Assembly: GCF_018687785.1 (NCBI RefSeq)
Contig: NZ_LTBL01000001.1
Coordinates: 1,913,780-1,977,779, forward strand
Reading direction: 5' to 3'
Length of the DNA stretch: 64,000 nt
Source of the DNA: Methanovulcanius yangii
GTDB lineage: Archaea > Halobacteriota > Methanomicrobia > Methanomicrobiales > Methanomicrobiaceae
How positions within the stretch are numbered: the stretch's first letter is position 1; each line of letters opens with the position of its first letter. Positions 50,594 through 60,800 of this stretch are shown here, piece by piece. The notes beneath the pieces were generated by a model that did not search any database, was not told the DNA's origin, and worked only from the letters and a program-made list of their open reading frames with translations. Made by a program: the position numbers and the translations under genes.

Positions 50594-51955
50594 ATGAACA
50601 ATAGTTACCGCATCCGCATCCTCTGTGCCGCCGCCGCGGTGCTCCTCCTCGCGGCGCTCGTTGTCTCGCCCGGCACCGCCGTCAAGGTGGAGGGGGCAAA
50701 GATCATGTACGACGTCGAGCCCGGCACGACGTACCTCTTCCCCATGGCCGTCTCCATCAAGGAAACCGACGGCGCCGCCGACTATGCCGTCGACGTCCTC
50801 GGCTTCGGCCAGTCGCTCGACGGCGGGTCGTACACCGGTCTCGCCGCCGCGGATGACAACAGTCCCTACTCCGCCCGGTCGTTTGTTACGACCGAAGAGA
50901 CCCTCGTCCATCTTGAACCCGGCGACCGGGTCGCCTTCAACGCGGTCGTCGACGTGCCCGCAAACGTCGGGAGCGGCGGGCGCTACGCGATCATCCTCAT
51001 CCACCCTGCCACGACCGGCGGGGCGCAGGCCTCCTTTGCGACCGCTGTCGCGGTGCCCGTGATGCTCACCATCGCCGGGACGAGTGCAATCGAGACCGGT
51101 GACGTCGGCACCGTCTCGGTGGGCGAGGTCGTCGCCGGAAAGCCCATCGTCGTAACCACGGCCCTTACGAACACCGGCAACCATCACTACTACGGCGCCG
51201 TCAACACGCTTTCCGTCACCGACGCTGCGGGCACGACCGTTGCGACCGCCACGTCCGATCCCTTCTCGCGGGCGGTGATCCCCGGCCAGACCGTCGCCTT
51301 CGAAACACCGCTTGCCACCGGCCTGCCCGTCGGCACCTACACGGTCACCTCGGCGATGACGCTCGAGGACGGCACCGTCCTCGACGAGGCGACCGCGACC
51401 TTCACCGTCGCCGAGGAATACATCCCGCCCTTCACCGCGGCGACCCTGACCATCACCCCCGAGGCGGGCGGCATCCTCGCCGTCCCTGAGGGCACGGTTA
51501 CGATCTCCTTCCCGAAGGGTGCGGTATTCGCCGAGACCGACGTCACCGTCGCCCCGTACGCAGGCGCCCTCCCGGCCCTGCCCGCCGGGGCCGCGGCCGG
51601 CACGACCGCGTTCACCGTCGACGGCCTGACGGGCCTTCTTGCAAAGGACGCGACCGTCACCGTCACCTACGCCGCAGGCGACCTCGCGGCGGCGGGCGGC
51701 AGCGCCTCCCACCTCGCCCTTGCCCGCTGGGACCGCGGCGAAGGGGCATGGACGCTCATGCCCACCAAGGTTGACACCGGCAGGGGAACGCTCACTGCAA
51801 CCACGAACCGCTTCTCCACCTGGGCGGTCGTTGCAACGGACGCCGCCCCCGCCGCCCCGACCGGCGAGTCGGGCCCCGGCATCCTCGTGGTCGTCCTCAC
51901 CATTGCGGCAGCCCTCGCCTGTGCCGCTGGCGGTACACAGGTGCGGCGGGAGTAA
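50594..51955 (+). CDS. DUF916-like secreted protein with C-terminal membrane anchor
   Basis: 453 residues. Signal peptide ~1-28 (VLLLAALVVSPGTAVK). Residues ~30-170 resemble the DUF916/WxL-partner domain (IMYDVEPGTTYLFPMAVSIK, LEPGDRVAFNAVVDVPANVG, GRYAIILIHP), residues ~175-275 a second beta-sandwich of the CARDB/DUF3324 kind (TALTNTGNHHYYGAVNTLSV), and residues ~280-420 a third. The C-terminus GPGILVVVLTIAAALACAAG with a basic tail is an anchor and could be a CTERM-type sorting signal. It directly follows the WxL-like gene, the classical pairing in bacteria. Function inferred: anchoring partner at the cell surface. Confidence 0.7.
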   Translation: MNNSYRIRILCAAAAVLLLAALVVSPGTAVKVEGAKIMYDVEPGTTYLFPMAVSIKETDGAADYAVDVLGFGQSLDGGSYTGLAAADDNSPYSARSFVTTEETLVHLEPGDRVAFNAVVDVPANVGSGGRYAIILIHPATTGGAQASFATAVAVPVMLTIAGTSAIETGDVGTVSVGEVVAGKPIVVTTALTNTGNHHYYGAVNTLSVTDAAGTTVATATSDPFSRAVIPGQTVAFETPLATGLPVGTYTVTSAMTLEDGTVLDEATATFTVAEEYIPPFTAATLTITPEAGGILAVPEGTVTISFPKGAVFAETDVTVAPYAGALPALPAGAAAGTTAFTVDGLTGLLAKDATVTVTYAAGDLAAAGGSASHLALARWDRGEGAWTLMPTKVDTGRGTLTATTNRFSTWAVVATDAAPAAPTGESGPGILVVVLTIAAALACAAGGTQVRRE

Positions 51956-52344
51956 GGGGGATCTCCTCGTCCCATTTTTTCTCCAAATTGCCTTCTGATA
52001 TATGAGCATTTTGCCGTAATTTATCTGGTTTAATAAACATTTGTGGCTTATTTCAGAGAGCGCATGCCTTGTCCTTTTAAAGGAAACATGGTTTGCAAAA
52101 TATTATCCGAATTTTCAAATAACTCTGATATTTTATTATTTAGTTCTTTAATTGGATAATTTTAGATTAAATGAAAGAATTGACCGAATTTCAACGTCGC
52201 AATCGAACCAAAACTCCTACTTAATGGTTGGCAGATTTGATAGTCGAATGGCGGCGGGTTATATATATCCCAGTCAACCGTGTTCAATTGATAAATCGTT
52301 TTATTTAAACACAGTTCTTATATCCGGCCCGGATGACCTCATTT
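51956..52344. other. A+T-rich intergenic region upstream of the first SUOX/DUF4430 giant
   Basis: It contains a 28-base block at 52221-52248 (TTAATGGTT...TGATAGTC) matched 22/28 at 57611-57638 before the second giant, and a TATATATA stretch (52259-52268) suitable as promoter. The short open frames here look like chance. Confidence 0.5.
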
Positions 52345-52454
52345 TCATGTCTGTTTGTGTGTATTGACGGGCATCTGATTTCGACCACGGTGCCGTCCGG
52401 CCTCATCCCCAAAAGGTCGGGCGGTCTGACAAGGTGATTGCAAAAGGTGAAACT
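52345..52454 (+). promoter_or_regulatory. Conserved structured 5' leader, copy 1
   Basis: The block CATGTC-TGTTTGTG...GACGGGCATCTG (52346-52376) is shared with 57735-57764. After it a 10-pair RNA stem (52393-52402 with 52415-52424, two G-U pairs, 12-base loop) is followed by AAGGTGATTG-CAAAAGGTGAA and ATG 52455. The same order occurs before the 57849 gene with a different stem sequence. Confidence 0.55.
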
Positions 52455-55400
52455 ATGAACAATCTGTCAAGAATTTCGGTATCGACTTTTCTACTACTCA
52501 TGCTGGTCATGCTCGTGGCCGCACCCGCAAGTGCGTACACCACCGAGCTGACCGTCACCAAACTGGCAAACGACGGTGTCACCGTCCTTGACCAGCAGAC
52601 GGTGGACATCGCGTATATGGAGGCAAACATGCCCGTCTACGGCGATGGGGTAACGCACTACTACCACCAGGGACCGGTCTTCAGCGACTATCCTGACGAT
52701 CCGGCAATAGAGGAAATGCTCCGCTGGAATCCGGATGAGGATCTCAATGTTAAAGAAAAGGACATGGGTGCCGTGAAGGGCACGAATGTCAGGGACCTCT
52801 GTGATCTTGTCGGCGGCATGAACGAGGGTGAAGAACTGCTCGTCGTTGCCGAAGACGGCTTCTCGAAGCCCTTTGCCTACGAGAACGTGTACAATTACTC
52901 GTCTCGCGAAGGCCCGATGATCATCTCCTGGTACTGCGACGGGCTTGACGCCTATCCTGCTCCGTATCCATCCGATACCGGCTACTGGGAGGGCATGCGG
53001 CTCGTCTGGCTCGCTGACGACTCCACGAATCCCTGGGGCATTCACGCCTTCGGGAACTACGACTGGTACCTCGCCGCCGATGAGGCGTATTATTACTACT
53101 ACTATGGCTCGGCAACCGAGAGGTACCCCACGACCACCGGTCTCTCGGTGAAGGTCGTCGCGGAGATCCAGATCCTCAGTGACGACCCCGCTCCGGGAAT
53201 GGACGTCCTCTACGACGGCCCGGTGACGCTGACGCCCGGTGCGACCTTCGATGTGACCTCCTATGTCAACGACCCGAACGGGATCACCTACACCGTGAGC
53301 GAGACGACGCCCTTGGGCGCTCTCCAGGCAACGGGCCTCACCTACGATGTGAGCGACAAGCGCTACGTATATGACGACGGCGTGCTCCTCGTCGACAACA
53401 TCGACACCTACCTCCGCAAGACGCCCGGCTACTGGTATGCCTACGTGAACGACGTTTACAAGGACGGGTACATGAACAAGCCCGACGCCGTCAACGTGAT
53501 CGAGCTTGTGACCGGTGACACCGTTGAGTACTACTACGCAGCAGACATCGCCGACCCGACCGACCTCGCCGGCATGCAGGCCGCAGCCACCGCCGCGGTG
53601 AAGACCGTCGCGGTCATCCAGACGGGCCCTGTCATGGACGTCCTCTACGACGGTGAAGTGACGCTGACGCCCGGTGCGACCTTCGATGTGACCTCGTATG
53701 TCAACGATCCGACAGGGATCACCTACACCGTAAGCGAGACGACGCCGCTCGGAGCTCTCCAGGCGACCGGCCTCACCTACGATGTGAGCGACAAGCGCTA
53801 TGCGTATGATGACGTGCTCCTCCTCGACAACGTGGAGACCTACCTCCGCAAGGCCCCCGGCTACTGGTATGCCTACGTGAACGGCGTCTACAAGGACGGG
53901 TACATGAACACGCCCGCGGGCCTGAACGTGATCGAGCTCGCCGACGGCGACACCGTCGAGTACTACTACGCAGCAGACATCGCGGACCCGGCCGACCTCG
54001 CCGGCATGCAGGCCGCAGCCACCGCCGCGGTGAAGACCGTCGTTGCCCTGCCGCTTGCGTATGACGTGATCTACGACGGCACGGTGTCCCTCGACCCCGA
54101 CGCAACCTTTGACGTCGTCGCCTACAACTCCGGTGCGACCTACACCGTGAGCGAGACGACGCCCCTCGGGGCCCTCAAGGCAACTGGCCTCACCTACGAT
54201 GTCACGGACAAGAACTACGCCACCTCCGGCGCACTGCTGGTGGACAACGTGGACAGCTATCTCCGCAAGACCCCCGGCTACTGGTATGCCTACGTCAATG
54301 ACGAGTACAAGGACGGCTACAACAACGCAGCCGGTGCCCTGAACCTGATCGAGCTCGCCGACGGCGACCGTGTCGAGTTCTACTACGCGGAAAATGTCTC
54401 CGCTCCGGCCGACCTTGCCGAAGTCAAGAGCAAGACGATCGCAGCCGTGCTGACGACAGCCTCCACCGGTGTCACGCCAGACACCTGGACGCTCGCCCTC
54501 GCCGGCGCGATGGACGCAACCGTCACCAAGGCCGACTTTGAGTCCGGCATCGCCTGCGTCCACTCTGCTGAGTGGACCGACGAGGACGGCAATGTCTGGG
54601 GCGGCATCCCGCTCTGGGTGCTCGTCGCCATGGTGGACGACAACCCCGACGTGGGAGACGACCACATCAACTTTAACGACGACCTTGCCGCACAGGACTA
54701 CGAGATCGAAGTCATCGCCGGCGACGGCTGGTCGACCACGCTCTCCAGTGCCGCCATCGCACGCAATGACGGCTACATCATTGCAAACACCCTCAACGGC
54801 GAGGAACTCCCGCTCCTGACCGCCGACGGCAAGCCGTTCTGGCCGCTCCAGCTCAAGGGAGCTGCGATCTTCGGCGGCCAGCAGGTCGGCAACATCGCCC
54901 GCATCGAGCTTTCCGGGCTTCCGGAGCCGCCTGCGGGATGGACGCTTGCCCTCAACGGTGAAGTCGACGACGTCATCACCCAGGCAGAGTTCGAGTGGGG
55001 CGTCAGCGGCCACCCCGCAACCTACACCGACATCAACGGCGACACCTGGACCGGCATGCCGCTCTGGTACGTCGTCGGTGCTGTCGACGACTATGAAGTG
55101 GAATCCCACTGGACCATCGACGAGGCCCTCATGGCAACCGGCTATGACATCGTCATCGCCGACGTCGACACCGACTACGCAAAGACCCTCAGCAGCGAAG
55201 GTATCGCCTACAGCGACGCCTACATTGTTGCCAACCTGAAGAACGGGGAGGAGCTCCCCGCAGACGAGTACCCGCTCCGCCTCGTAGGAACGGGTGTCGA
55301 GAAGGATGACGGCTCCCTCGGCGGCATGAGTGTCGGCGGCATCGACGCGATCACGCTTCCGTCCCTCCAGACCGCCGCGGCCGAACCCGGCAGCTACAAC

Positions 55401-57311
55401 CTCGCCATGAAGGGTCTCATCTCCGATGTCCTCACGCAGGCGGAGATTGAAGCGGCCCTTGCCTGTCCCTACTCCGGCCACTGTGTCGAGTGGACCGATG
55501 GCGAAGGCAACGTCTGGTCCGGCATCCCGCTCTGGTTCCTCTGCGGATGGGTCGACGACCGCCTCCCGCACGAATTCAGCTCCACCGCCGCCATGGCAGG
55601 CTACACGATCACCGTGAAGGCCGGTGACGGCTACTCCAAGGCCTTTGCAAGCGCCGACGTCGCATGGAGCGACGGCTTCATCATCGCAAACCAGTGCAAT
55701 GGCGTACCGCTTGAGGACTCCTGGCCGCTGCGCCTCGTGGGCGAGAGTGTCGCCAATGACGACGGCAGCCTCGGCGGCATGGCCGTCGGCGGGATCGCCG
55801 AGATCGAACTGACCGAATTTAACGAACCGACCGAGATCCCGCAGCTCCACATCGTGAAGTTCGGTGAAGACGGGCAGACCATCGTTGACGAGGTATGGAT
55901 CGACTACACCGAGATGATGCAGCAGTTCGAGGTCGTCGGTGACGGCGAGACCGTCTATTACTACCAGGGCGTCACGATGGACCCCGCAGACCCGTGGGGT
56001 GTTGCAGACGAGACGAAGGGCGGCACCAAGATCGCCAACGCCGTGAAGGGTACGAAGGTCATTGACCTCGTCGGCCTCGTCGGCGGCATGGGCGAGGGCA
56101 CCGACATCGTCTTCATGGCAGACGACGGCTACAAGACCATCCTGCCGTACACCTCCATCTACACGACACCTGAAATCCAGGAACGCCAGGGCGATGCGAT
56201 CCTCGCATGGTATGCCGACGGCTCCTACGTCCCCGGCTACCGTGACGGCATGCGTCTCTTCTTCACGCCGGAAGACCACCTCTACGGACAGTGGGATATG
56301 CACGAGACGATGCCTGCAGGACACTGGCACTACTACTACCAGCCGTACAGTGAAAACGACCCGGTCTACGCGGAGTACGCTCCGGGCGTCCTCTACCCGT
56401 CCTGCGCCGGCACCTCGGCGAAGTTTGTGGCTGAGATCTATGTCTATACCGTCCCCGAACCCGACTGGAACCTCGAGCTTGACGGTACCGCTGTCGGCGG
56501 CATAGAGTACACGATCAACAAGGCGTACTTCGAGGCGGCGCTCGCCTGCCAGTTCGGCGCAAACCACGACGCAACCTTCACCGATGCCGACGGCAATGTC
56601 TGGGAAGGCATGCCGCTCTGGTTCCTGATGGGATTCGTCGATGATGCGGATATGCACTCGGATCAGGCGTTTAACGAAGATCTGGCGCTCGAAGGCTATG
56701 ATGTCGTGATTACCGCAGCCGACGGCTATTCGGTCACACTCAACAGCCAGGACGTCATCCGGAGCACCGATTACATCGTCGCGAATTCGGTGGGCGGCCT
56801 GACGCTGCCGGAGGGTGACTGGCCGCTCAAGCTTGTCGGTGCGAATGTCTCAAGGAGGCAGTCGGTCGGCGAGATCGTGAAGATCGAGCTGATCAGCAAC
56901 ATCTTCCAGAGCTTTGATGTAAGCGACGGATGGATCGAATACGGCCGCAGCGCCGGCAGCGATGCCCTGTCACTGGATGCCGCATTCGTTCTTCCTGTGG
57001 GCAAGACCGCAGATCTGACAACGGATGCCGTCGTAATCGACCTCGACGGATACCTCGTGGAGATACCTGTCGGCGAATGGACCGAGAAGAAGGGTGTGTA
57101 CACCTATCAGAGTCCCTCCGGCACCGACCCGTTCGTGCAGGTGAAAATCAGTCTGGTTGACGGCACCCTGGATGTGTTCATGGAAAAGGCTGACTTCAGT
57201 GCGTTCACGTATGATGACGGCATTGATGTGGGTCTTACCATCGGACCGATGAAGGGATACGAGAACCTGCGTATGTATGCGCAGCGGTACACCTTCCCCT
57301 CACCCAGATAA
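52455..57311 (+). CDS. Giant secreted protein with three DUF4430 and four sulfite-oxidase-like domains
   Basis: 1618 residues from ATG 52455 (GGTGA upstream). Signal peptide ~1-28. N-terminal island domain ~29-248. Three DUF4430 domains (~249-668; each with TTPLGAL, KTPGYWYAYVNDVYKDGYMN and DTVEYYYA). Three SUOX/oxidoreductase-molybdopterin-like domains (~672-1127; GIPLWVLVAMVDDN ... IEVIAGDGWSTTLSSAAIAR ... WPLQLKGA). A second, C-terminal copy of the island domain (~1128-1334; WIDYTEMMQQFEVVGDGETV). A fourth SUOX-like domain (~1335-1484). A final beta domain (FVLPVGKTADLTTDAVVIDL). A Cys in the LAC context recurs in three of the four SUOX-like copies, but no NQCAGN-type cofactor motif is seen. 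Exported binding protein; ligand unknown. Confidence 0.82.
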   Translation: MNNLSRISVSTFLLLMLVMLVAAPASAYTTELTVTKLANDGVTVLDQQTVDIAYMEANMPVYGDGVTHYYHQGPVFSDYPDDPAIEEMLRWNPDEDLNVKEKDMGAVKGTNVRDLCDLVGGMNEGEELLVVAEDGFSKPFAYENVYNYSSREGPMIISWYCDGLDAYPAPYPSDTGYWEGMRLVWLADDSTNPWGIHAFGNYDWYLAADEAYYYYYYGSATERYPTTTGLSVKVVAEIQILSDDPAPGMDVLYDGPVTLTPGATFDVTSYVNDPNGITYTVSETTPLGALQATGLTYDVSDKRYVYDDGVLLVDNIDTYLRKTPGYWYAYVNDVYKDGYMNKPDAVNVIELVTGDTVEYYYAADIADPTDLAGMQAAATAAVKTVAVIQTGPVMDVLYDGEVTLTPGATFDVTSYVNDPTGITYTVSETTPLGALQATGLTYDVSDKRYAYDDVLLLDNVETYLRKAPGYWYAYVNGVYKDGYMNTPAGLNVIELADGDTVEYYYAADIADPADLAGMQAAATAAVKTVVALPLAYDVIYDGTVSLDPDATFDVVAYNSGATYTVSETTPLGALKATGLTYDVTDKNYATSGALLVDNVDSYLRKTPGYWYAYVNDEYKDGYNNAAGALNLIELADGDRVEFYYAENVSAPADLAEVKSKTIAAVLTTASTGVTPDTWTLALAGAMDATVTKADFESGIACVHSAEWTDEDGNVWGGIPLWVLVAMVDDNPDVGDDHINFNDDLAAQDYEIEVIAGDGWSTTLSSAAIARNDGYIIANTLNGEELPLLTADGKPFWPLQLKGAAIFGGQQVGNIARIELSGLPEPPAGWTLALNGEVDDVITQAEFEWGVSGHPATYTDINGDTWTGMPLWYVVGAVDDYEVESHWTIDEALMATGYDIVIADVDTDYAKTLSSEGIAYSDAYIVANLKNGEELPADEYPLRLVGTGVEKDDGSLGGMSVGGIDAITLPSLQTAAAEPGSYNLAMKGLISDVLTQAEIEAALACPYSGHCVEWTDGEGNVWSGIPLWFLCGWVDDRLPHEFSSTAAMAGYTITVKAGDGYSKAFASADVAWSDGFIIANQCNGVPLEDSWPLRLVGESVANDDGSLGGMAVGGIAEIELTEFNEPTEIPQLHIVKFGEDGQTIVDEVWIDYTEMMQQFEVVGDGETVYYYQGVTMDPADPWGVADETKGGTKIANAVKGTKVIDLVGLVGGMGEGTDIVFMADDGYKTILPYTSIYTTPEIQERQGDAILAWYADGSYVPGYRDGMRLFFTPEDHLYGQWDMHETMPAGHWHYYYQPYSENDPVYAEYAPGVLYPSCAGTSAKFVAEIYVYTVPEPDWNLELDGTAVGGIEYTINKAYFEAALACQFGANHDATFTDADGNVWEGMPLWFLMGFVDDADMHSDQAFNEDLALEGYDVVITAADGYSVTLNSQDVIRSTDYIVANSVGGLTLPEGDWPLKLVGANVSRRQSVGEIVKIELISNIFQSFDVSDGWIEYGRSAGSDALSLDAAFVLPVGKTADLTTDAVVIDLDGYLVEIPVGEWTEKKGVYTYQSPSGTDPFVQVKISLVDGTLDVFMEKADFSAFTYDDGIDVGLTIGPMKGYENLRMYAQRYTFPSPR

Positions 57312-57734
57312 CTTTTTTTAATTCACCCGGGGACGTGGAATACCATCCACCCCTCGTTCGGGTTGGAGAGATATTGCAGCGGTTGTTGGAGAGCGACGAT
57401 ACCGCCTGCAAACAAATTACCGATTCCCGTTTCTCCGTGTAATCCGGTCGGTCACGATCAGATAGTCTGTCCCCATGGTCCGCCCGGAAGTCCGCTGTTC
57501 CTCATCCGTGGGGCGATGGGCCGGTGGTGCACTCCCGTTCCCTCCGTTTCTACTGCCGCATGGGGGGGAAAATGTTCACCGAAAACTCGTTTTCAGACAC
57601 GTTTTCCTATTTAATGGTTATCAAAACTGATAGTCAAAATCCTACATGTTTTTTATAGTATGCTAGTTTGGTAAACCGGGTTAACCAACACGAGTGAACA
57701 GAGGCATTATATGCCGCGGTGCCCATTCCAATGC
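57312..57734. other. Intergenic region upstream of the second SUOX/DUF4430 giant
   Basis: The GC-rich left part shows no gene. The block at 57611-57638 (TTAATGGTT...TGATAGTC) matches 52221-52248. TTTTTTATAGTATGC (~57649-57663) is a TATA-like element. GGTTAACC lies at 57679-57686. Confidence 0.45.
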
Positions 57735-57848
57735 CATGTCCTGTTGGTGTACCGACGGGCATCTGCATTTGATCCGGGGGGTGCTGGTTCCGGCATATGG
57801 GGTGCCGGAACCCCTTGCCATACCGAAGGTGATTGAAGAGGTGAATGA
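57735..57848 (+). promoter_or_regulatory. Conserved structured 5' leader, copy 2
   Basis: CATGTCCTGTTGGTGTACCG then GACGGGCATCTG matches the 52345 leader. It is followed by a perfect 10-bp hairpin (57786-57795 with 57803-57812, 7-base loop) and AAGGTGATTG-AAGAGGTGAA before ATG 57849. The stem sequence differs from copy 1 while its length and position are kept. Confidence 0.55.
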
Positions 57849-60800
57849 ATGAAACAATTCCGACGAACAACTGTATTGACGATACTGATTATTTTGATGG
57901 CTCTGCTCGTGGCTGCACCCGCAAGTGCGGCGAACGCGACCACCGAACTGACCATCACAAAGCTCGCGAGCGACGGGTCGACCGTCCTTGCGCAGCAGAC
58001 CGTGGACATCCCGTGGATGGAGGCGAACCTCCCCGTCTACGGCGATGGGATAACGCACTACTACCACCAGGGGCCGGTCTTCAAGGACGACTCTGATGAT
58101 GCAATCGAACAGGCGCTCCGGTGGAACCCGGAAGAGGATGCAAACGTCCTCGATAAGGACATGGGGGCCGTCAAGGGGACGAACCTGAAAGACCTCTGTG
58201 ACCTTGTCGGCGGAATGAACGACGGTGAGGAAGTCCTCGTCGTGGCCGAAGACGGCTTATCCAAGGCGTTTGAGTGGGAGAACGTGTACAACTACACGTC
58301 CCGCGAAGGCCCGATGGTTGTCACGTGGTACTGCGACGGGCTTGCCACCTATCCCGACCCGTATCCCTCCGAGACGGGGTACTGGGAGGGCATGCGGCTC
58401 GTCTGGTTCGCTGACAACGCAACAAACCCCTTCGGCGTCCACGCCTTCGGGAACTATGACTGGTACCTTGCAGCGGATGACGACTACTGGTACTACTACT
58501 ATGCCTCACCCACCGAGAAGTATCCCACCACCACGGGGCTCTCGGTGAAGTGGGTCGCCGAGATCACGATCCTTTCCGACGACCCCGCACTGCCGACCGC
58601 CGCATTCACGGCGGATGTGACGGGCGGTGTCGCCCCCCTGACCGTCCAGTTCACCGACCTGTCCATCGGTGACCCGGCGGCATGGGCGTGGGACTTCGAG
58701 AGCGACGGGACGGTGGATTCCACCCAGCAGAACCCGGGCCATGTCTATGCCGCCGCCGGCACGTACACCGTCACCCTCACCGTCACGAACGACGGGGGGA
58801 GTGACGACGAGGTCCGGGCGGACTACATCACGGTGACAGCGGCCCCGGTGGCACCCGTTGCCGCCTTCACGGCGGATGTGACGAGCGGTGTCGCTCCCCT
58901 GACCGTCCGGTTCACCGACGAGTCCACGGGTGTCCCGACCGCATGGGCATGGGACTTCGAGAGTGACGGCACGGTGGATTCCACCCTGCAGGATACGGTC
59001 TTTGAATACGCCACCCCCGGAACATACACGGTCACCCTCACCGTGACAAATGCCGTCGGCAGCGATGACGAGGTCAAGACGGACTACATCACGGTGACGG
59101 CGCCGCCTGCGATGGACGTCCTCTACGACGGTGCGGTGACGCTCGCCGCCGGTGCGACGTTCGATGTCGTCGCCTACGACTCCTCCGAGACGTATACGGT
59201 GAACGAGACGACGCCCCTCGGGGCGCTCGATGCGACCGGCCTCGCCTACGATGTGACCGACAAGCGCTACGCGTATGATTCGGTGCTCCTCCTCGACAAC
59301 GTGGAGACCTATCTCCGGAAGAGCCCCGGGTACTGGTATGCCTATGTCAATGACGTCTACAAGGACGGCTACATGAACACGCCCGCGGGCCTGAACGTCC
59401 TTGAACTTGTGGAGGGCGACACCGTCGAGTTCTACTACGCGGCCGCCGTCCTCGACCCGGCTGACCTTGCCGAAGTGCAGGGGAAGGCGACGGCGGCGGT
59501 GCTCACAATCGCGGAGATCGCGTCTGCGCCGCCGACGATGGACGTCCTCTATGACGGTGCGGTGACGCTTGCGCCCGGTGCGACCTTCGAGGTCGTCCCG
59601 TACAACAACCTTGCGATGTCCTACATCGTGAACGAGACGACGCCCCTCGGGGCGCTCGATAAGGCTGCATCGGCCGGCGGGTTCACCTATGACGTGACCG
59701 ACAGCCGGTGGACATTTGATGAGGTGCTCCTCCTCGACAACGTGGATACGTACCTGTACAATGACCCCGGCAAGTGGTATGCCTATGTCGACGGCGTCTT
59801 TAAGGACGGCTACAAGAACACCCCCGCGGGCCTCAACGTGATCGAACTTGTCGGCGGCGAGACCGTCGAGTTCTATTACGCGGCAGATGTCGTGGACAAA
59901 ACCGACCTTGCCGAGGTGAAGGCGAAGGCGACCGCGGCGGTACTCACCGATGTCGAACTGCCGCTGCCGTATGATGTCCTCTTCGACGGCACGGTCGTCC
60001 TCGACCCGGAGGCGACCTTTGATGTCGTCGCCTACAACTCCGCTGCGACCTACATCGTAAACGAGACGACGCCCCTCGGGGCGCTCGATAAGGCTGCATC
60101 GGCCGGCGGGTTCACCTATGACGTGACCGACAGCCGGTGGACATTTGATGAGGTGCTCCTCCTCGACAACGTGGATGTGTACCTGTACAATGACCCCGGC
60201 AAGTGGTATGCCTATGTCGACGGCGTCTTTAAGGACGGCTACAAGAACAACCCCGCGGGCCTCAACGTGATCGAACTTGTCGGCGGCGAGACCGTCGAGT
60301 TCTATTACGCGGCAGATGTCGTGGACAAAACCGACCTTGCCGAGGTGCAGGCGAAGGCGACCGCGGCGGTCCTGACCGTCGTATCGACCGGTGTCACGCC
60401 GGACGACTGGACGCTCGAGCTCTCCGGCGCGATGGACGAGACCGTCTCGAAGGCATTCTTTGAAGAGGGCCTTGCCTGCCCGTCCTCCGGCCACTATGTC
60501 GAGTGGACCGACGACGACATGAACGTCTGGGGCGGCATCCCGCTCTGGGTGCTCGTTTCGATGGTCGACGACGACCCCGATGTCGGTCCCGAGCACTACA
60601 ACTTCAACGACGCGATCGCCGCAACGGACTACGAAGTCGAAGTGATCGCGGGCGACGGGTGGTCGACGACGCTCTCCAGCGTTGACATCGCCCGCAATGA
60701 CGGCTACATCGTTGCAAACACCCTCAACGGCACCGAACTCCCGCTCCTGACCGACGGCGGCAAGCCGTTCTGGCCGCTTCAGCTGAAGGGCGCTGCGGTC

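Noticed and set aside
52152-52367. Short plus-strand frame in the leader region of the 52455 gene.
   Set aside because: It lies over the conserved upstream block and TATA region and resembles no protein.
52494-56657. A 1387-codon minus-strand open frame opposite the 52455 gene, with a similar one at 58506-61049 and 61398-63635.
   Set aside because: Produced by GNC-biased codons of the sense genes; the proteins are repetitive Val/Gly/His/Asp sequences mirroring the domains.
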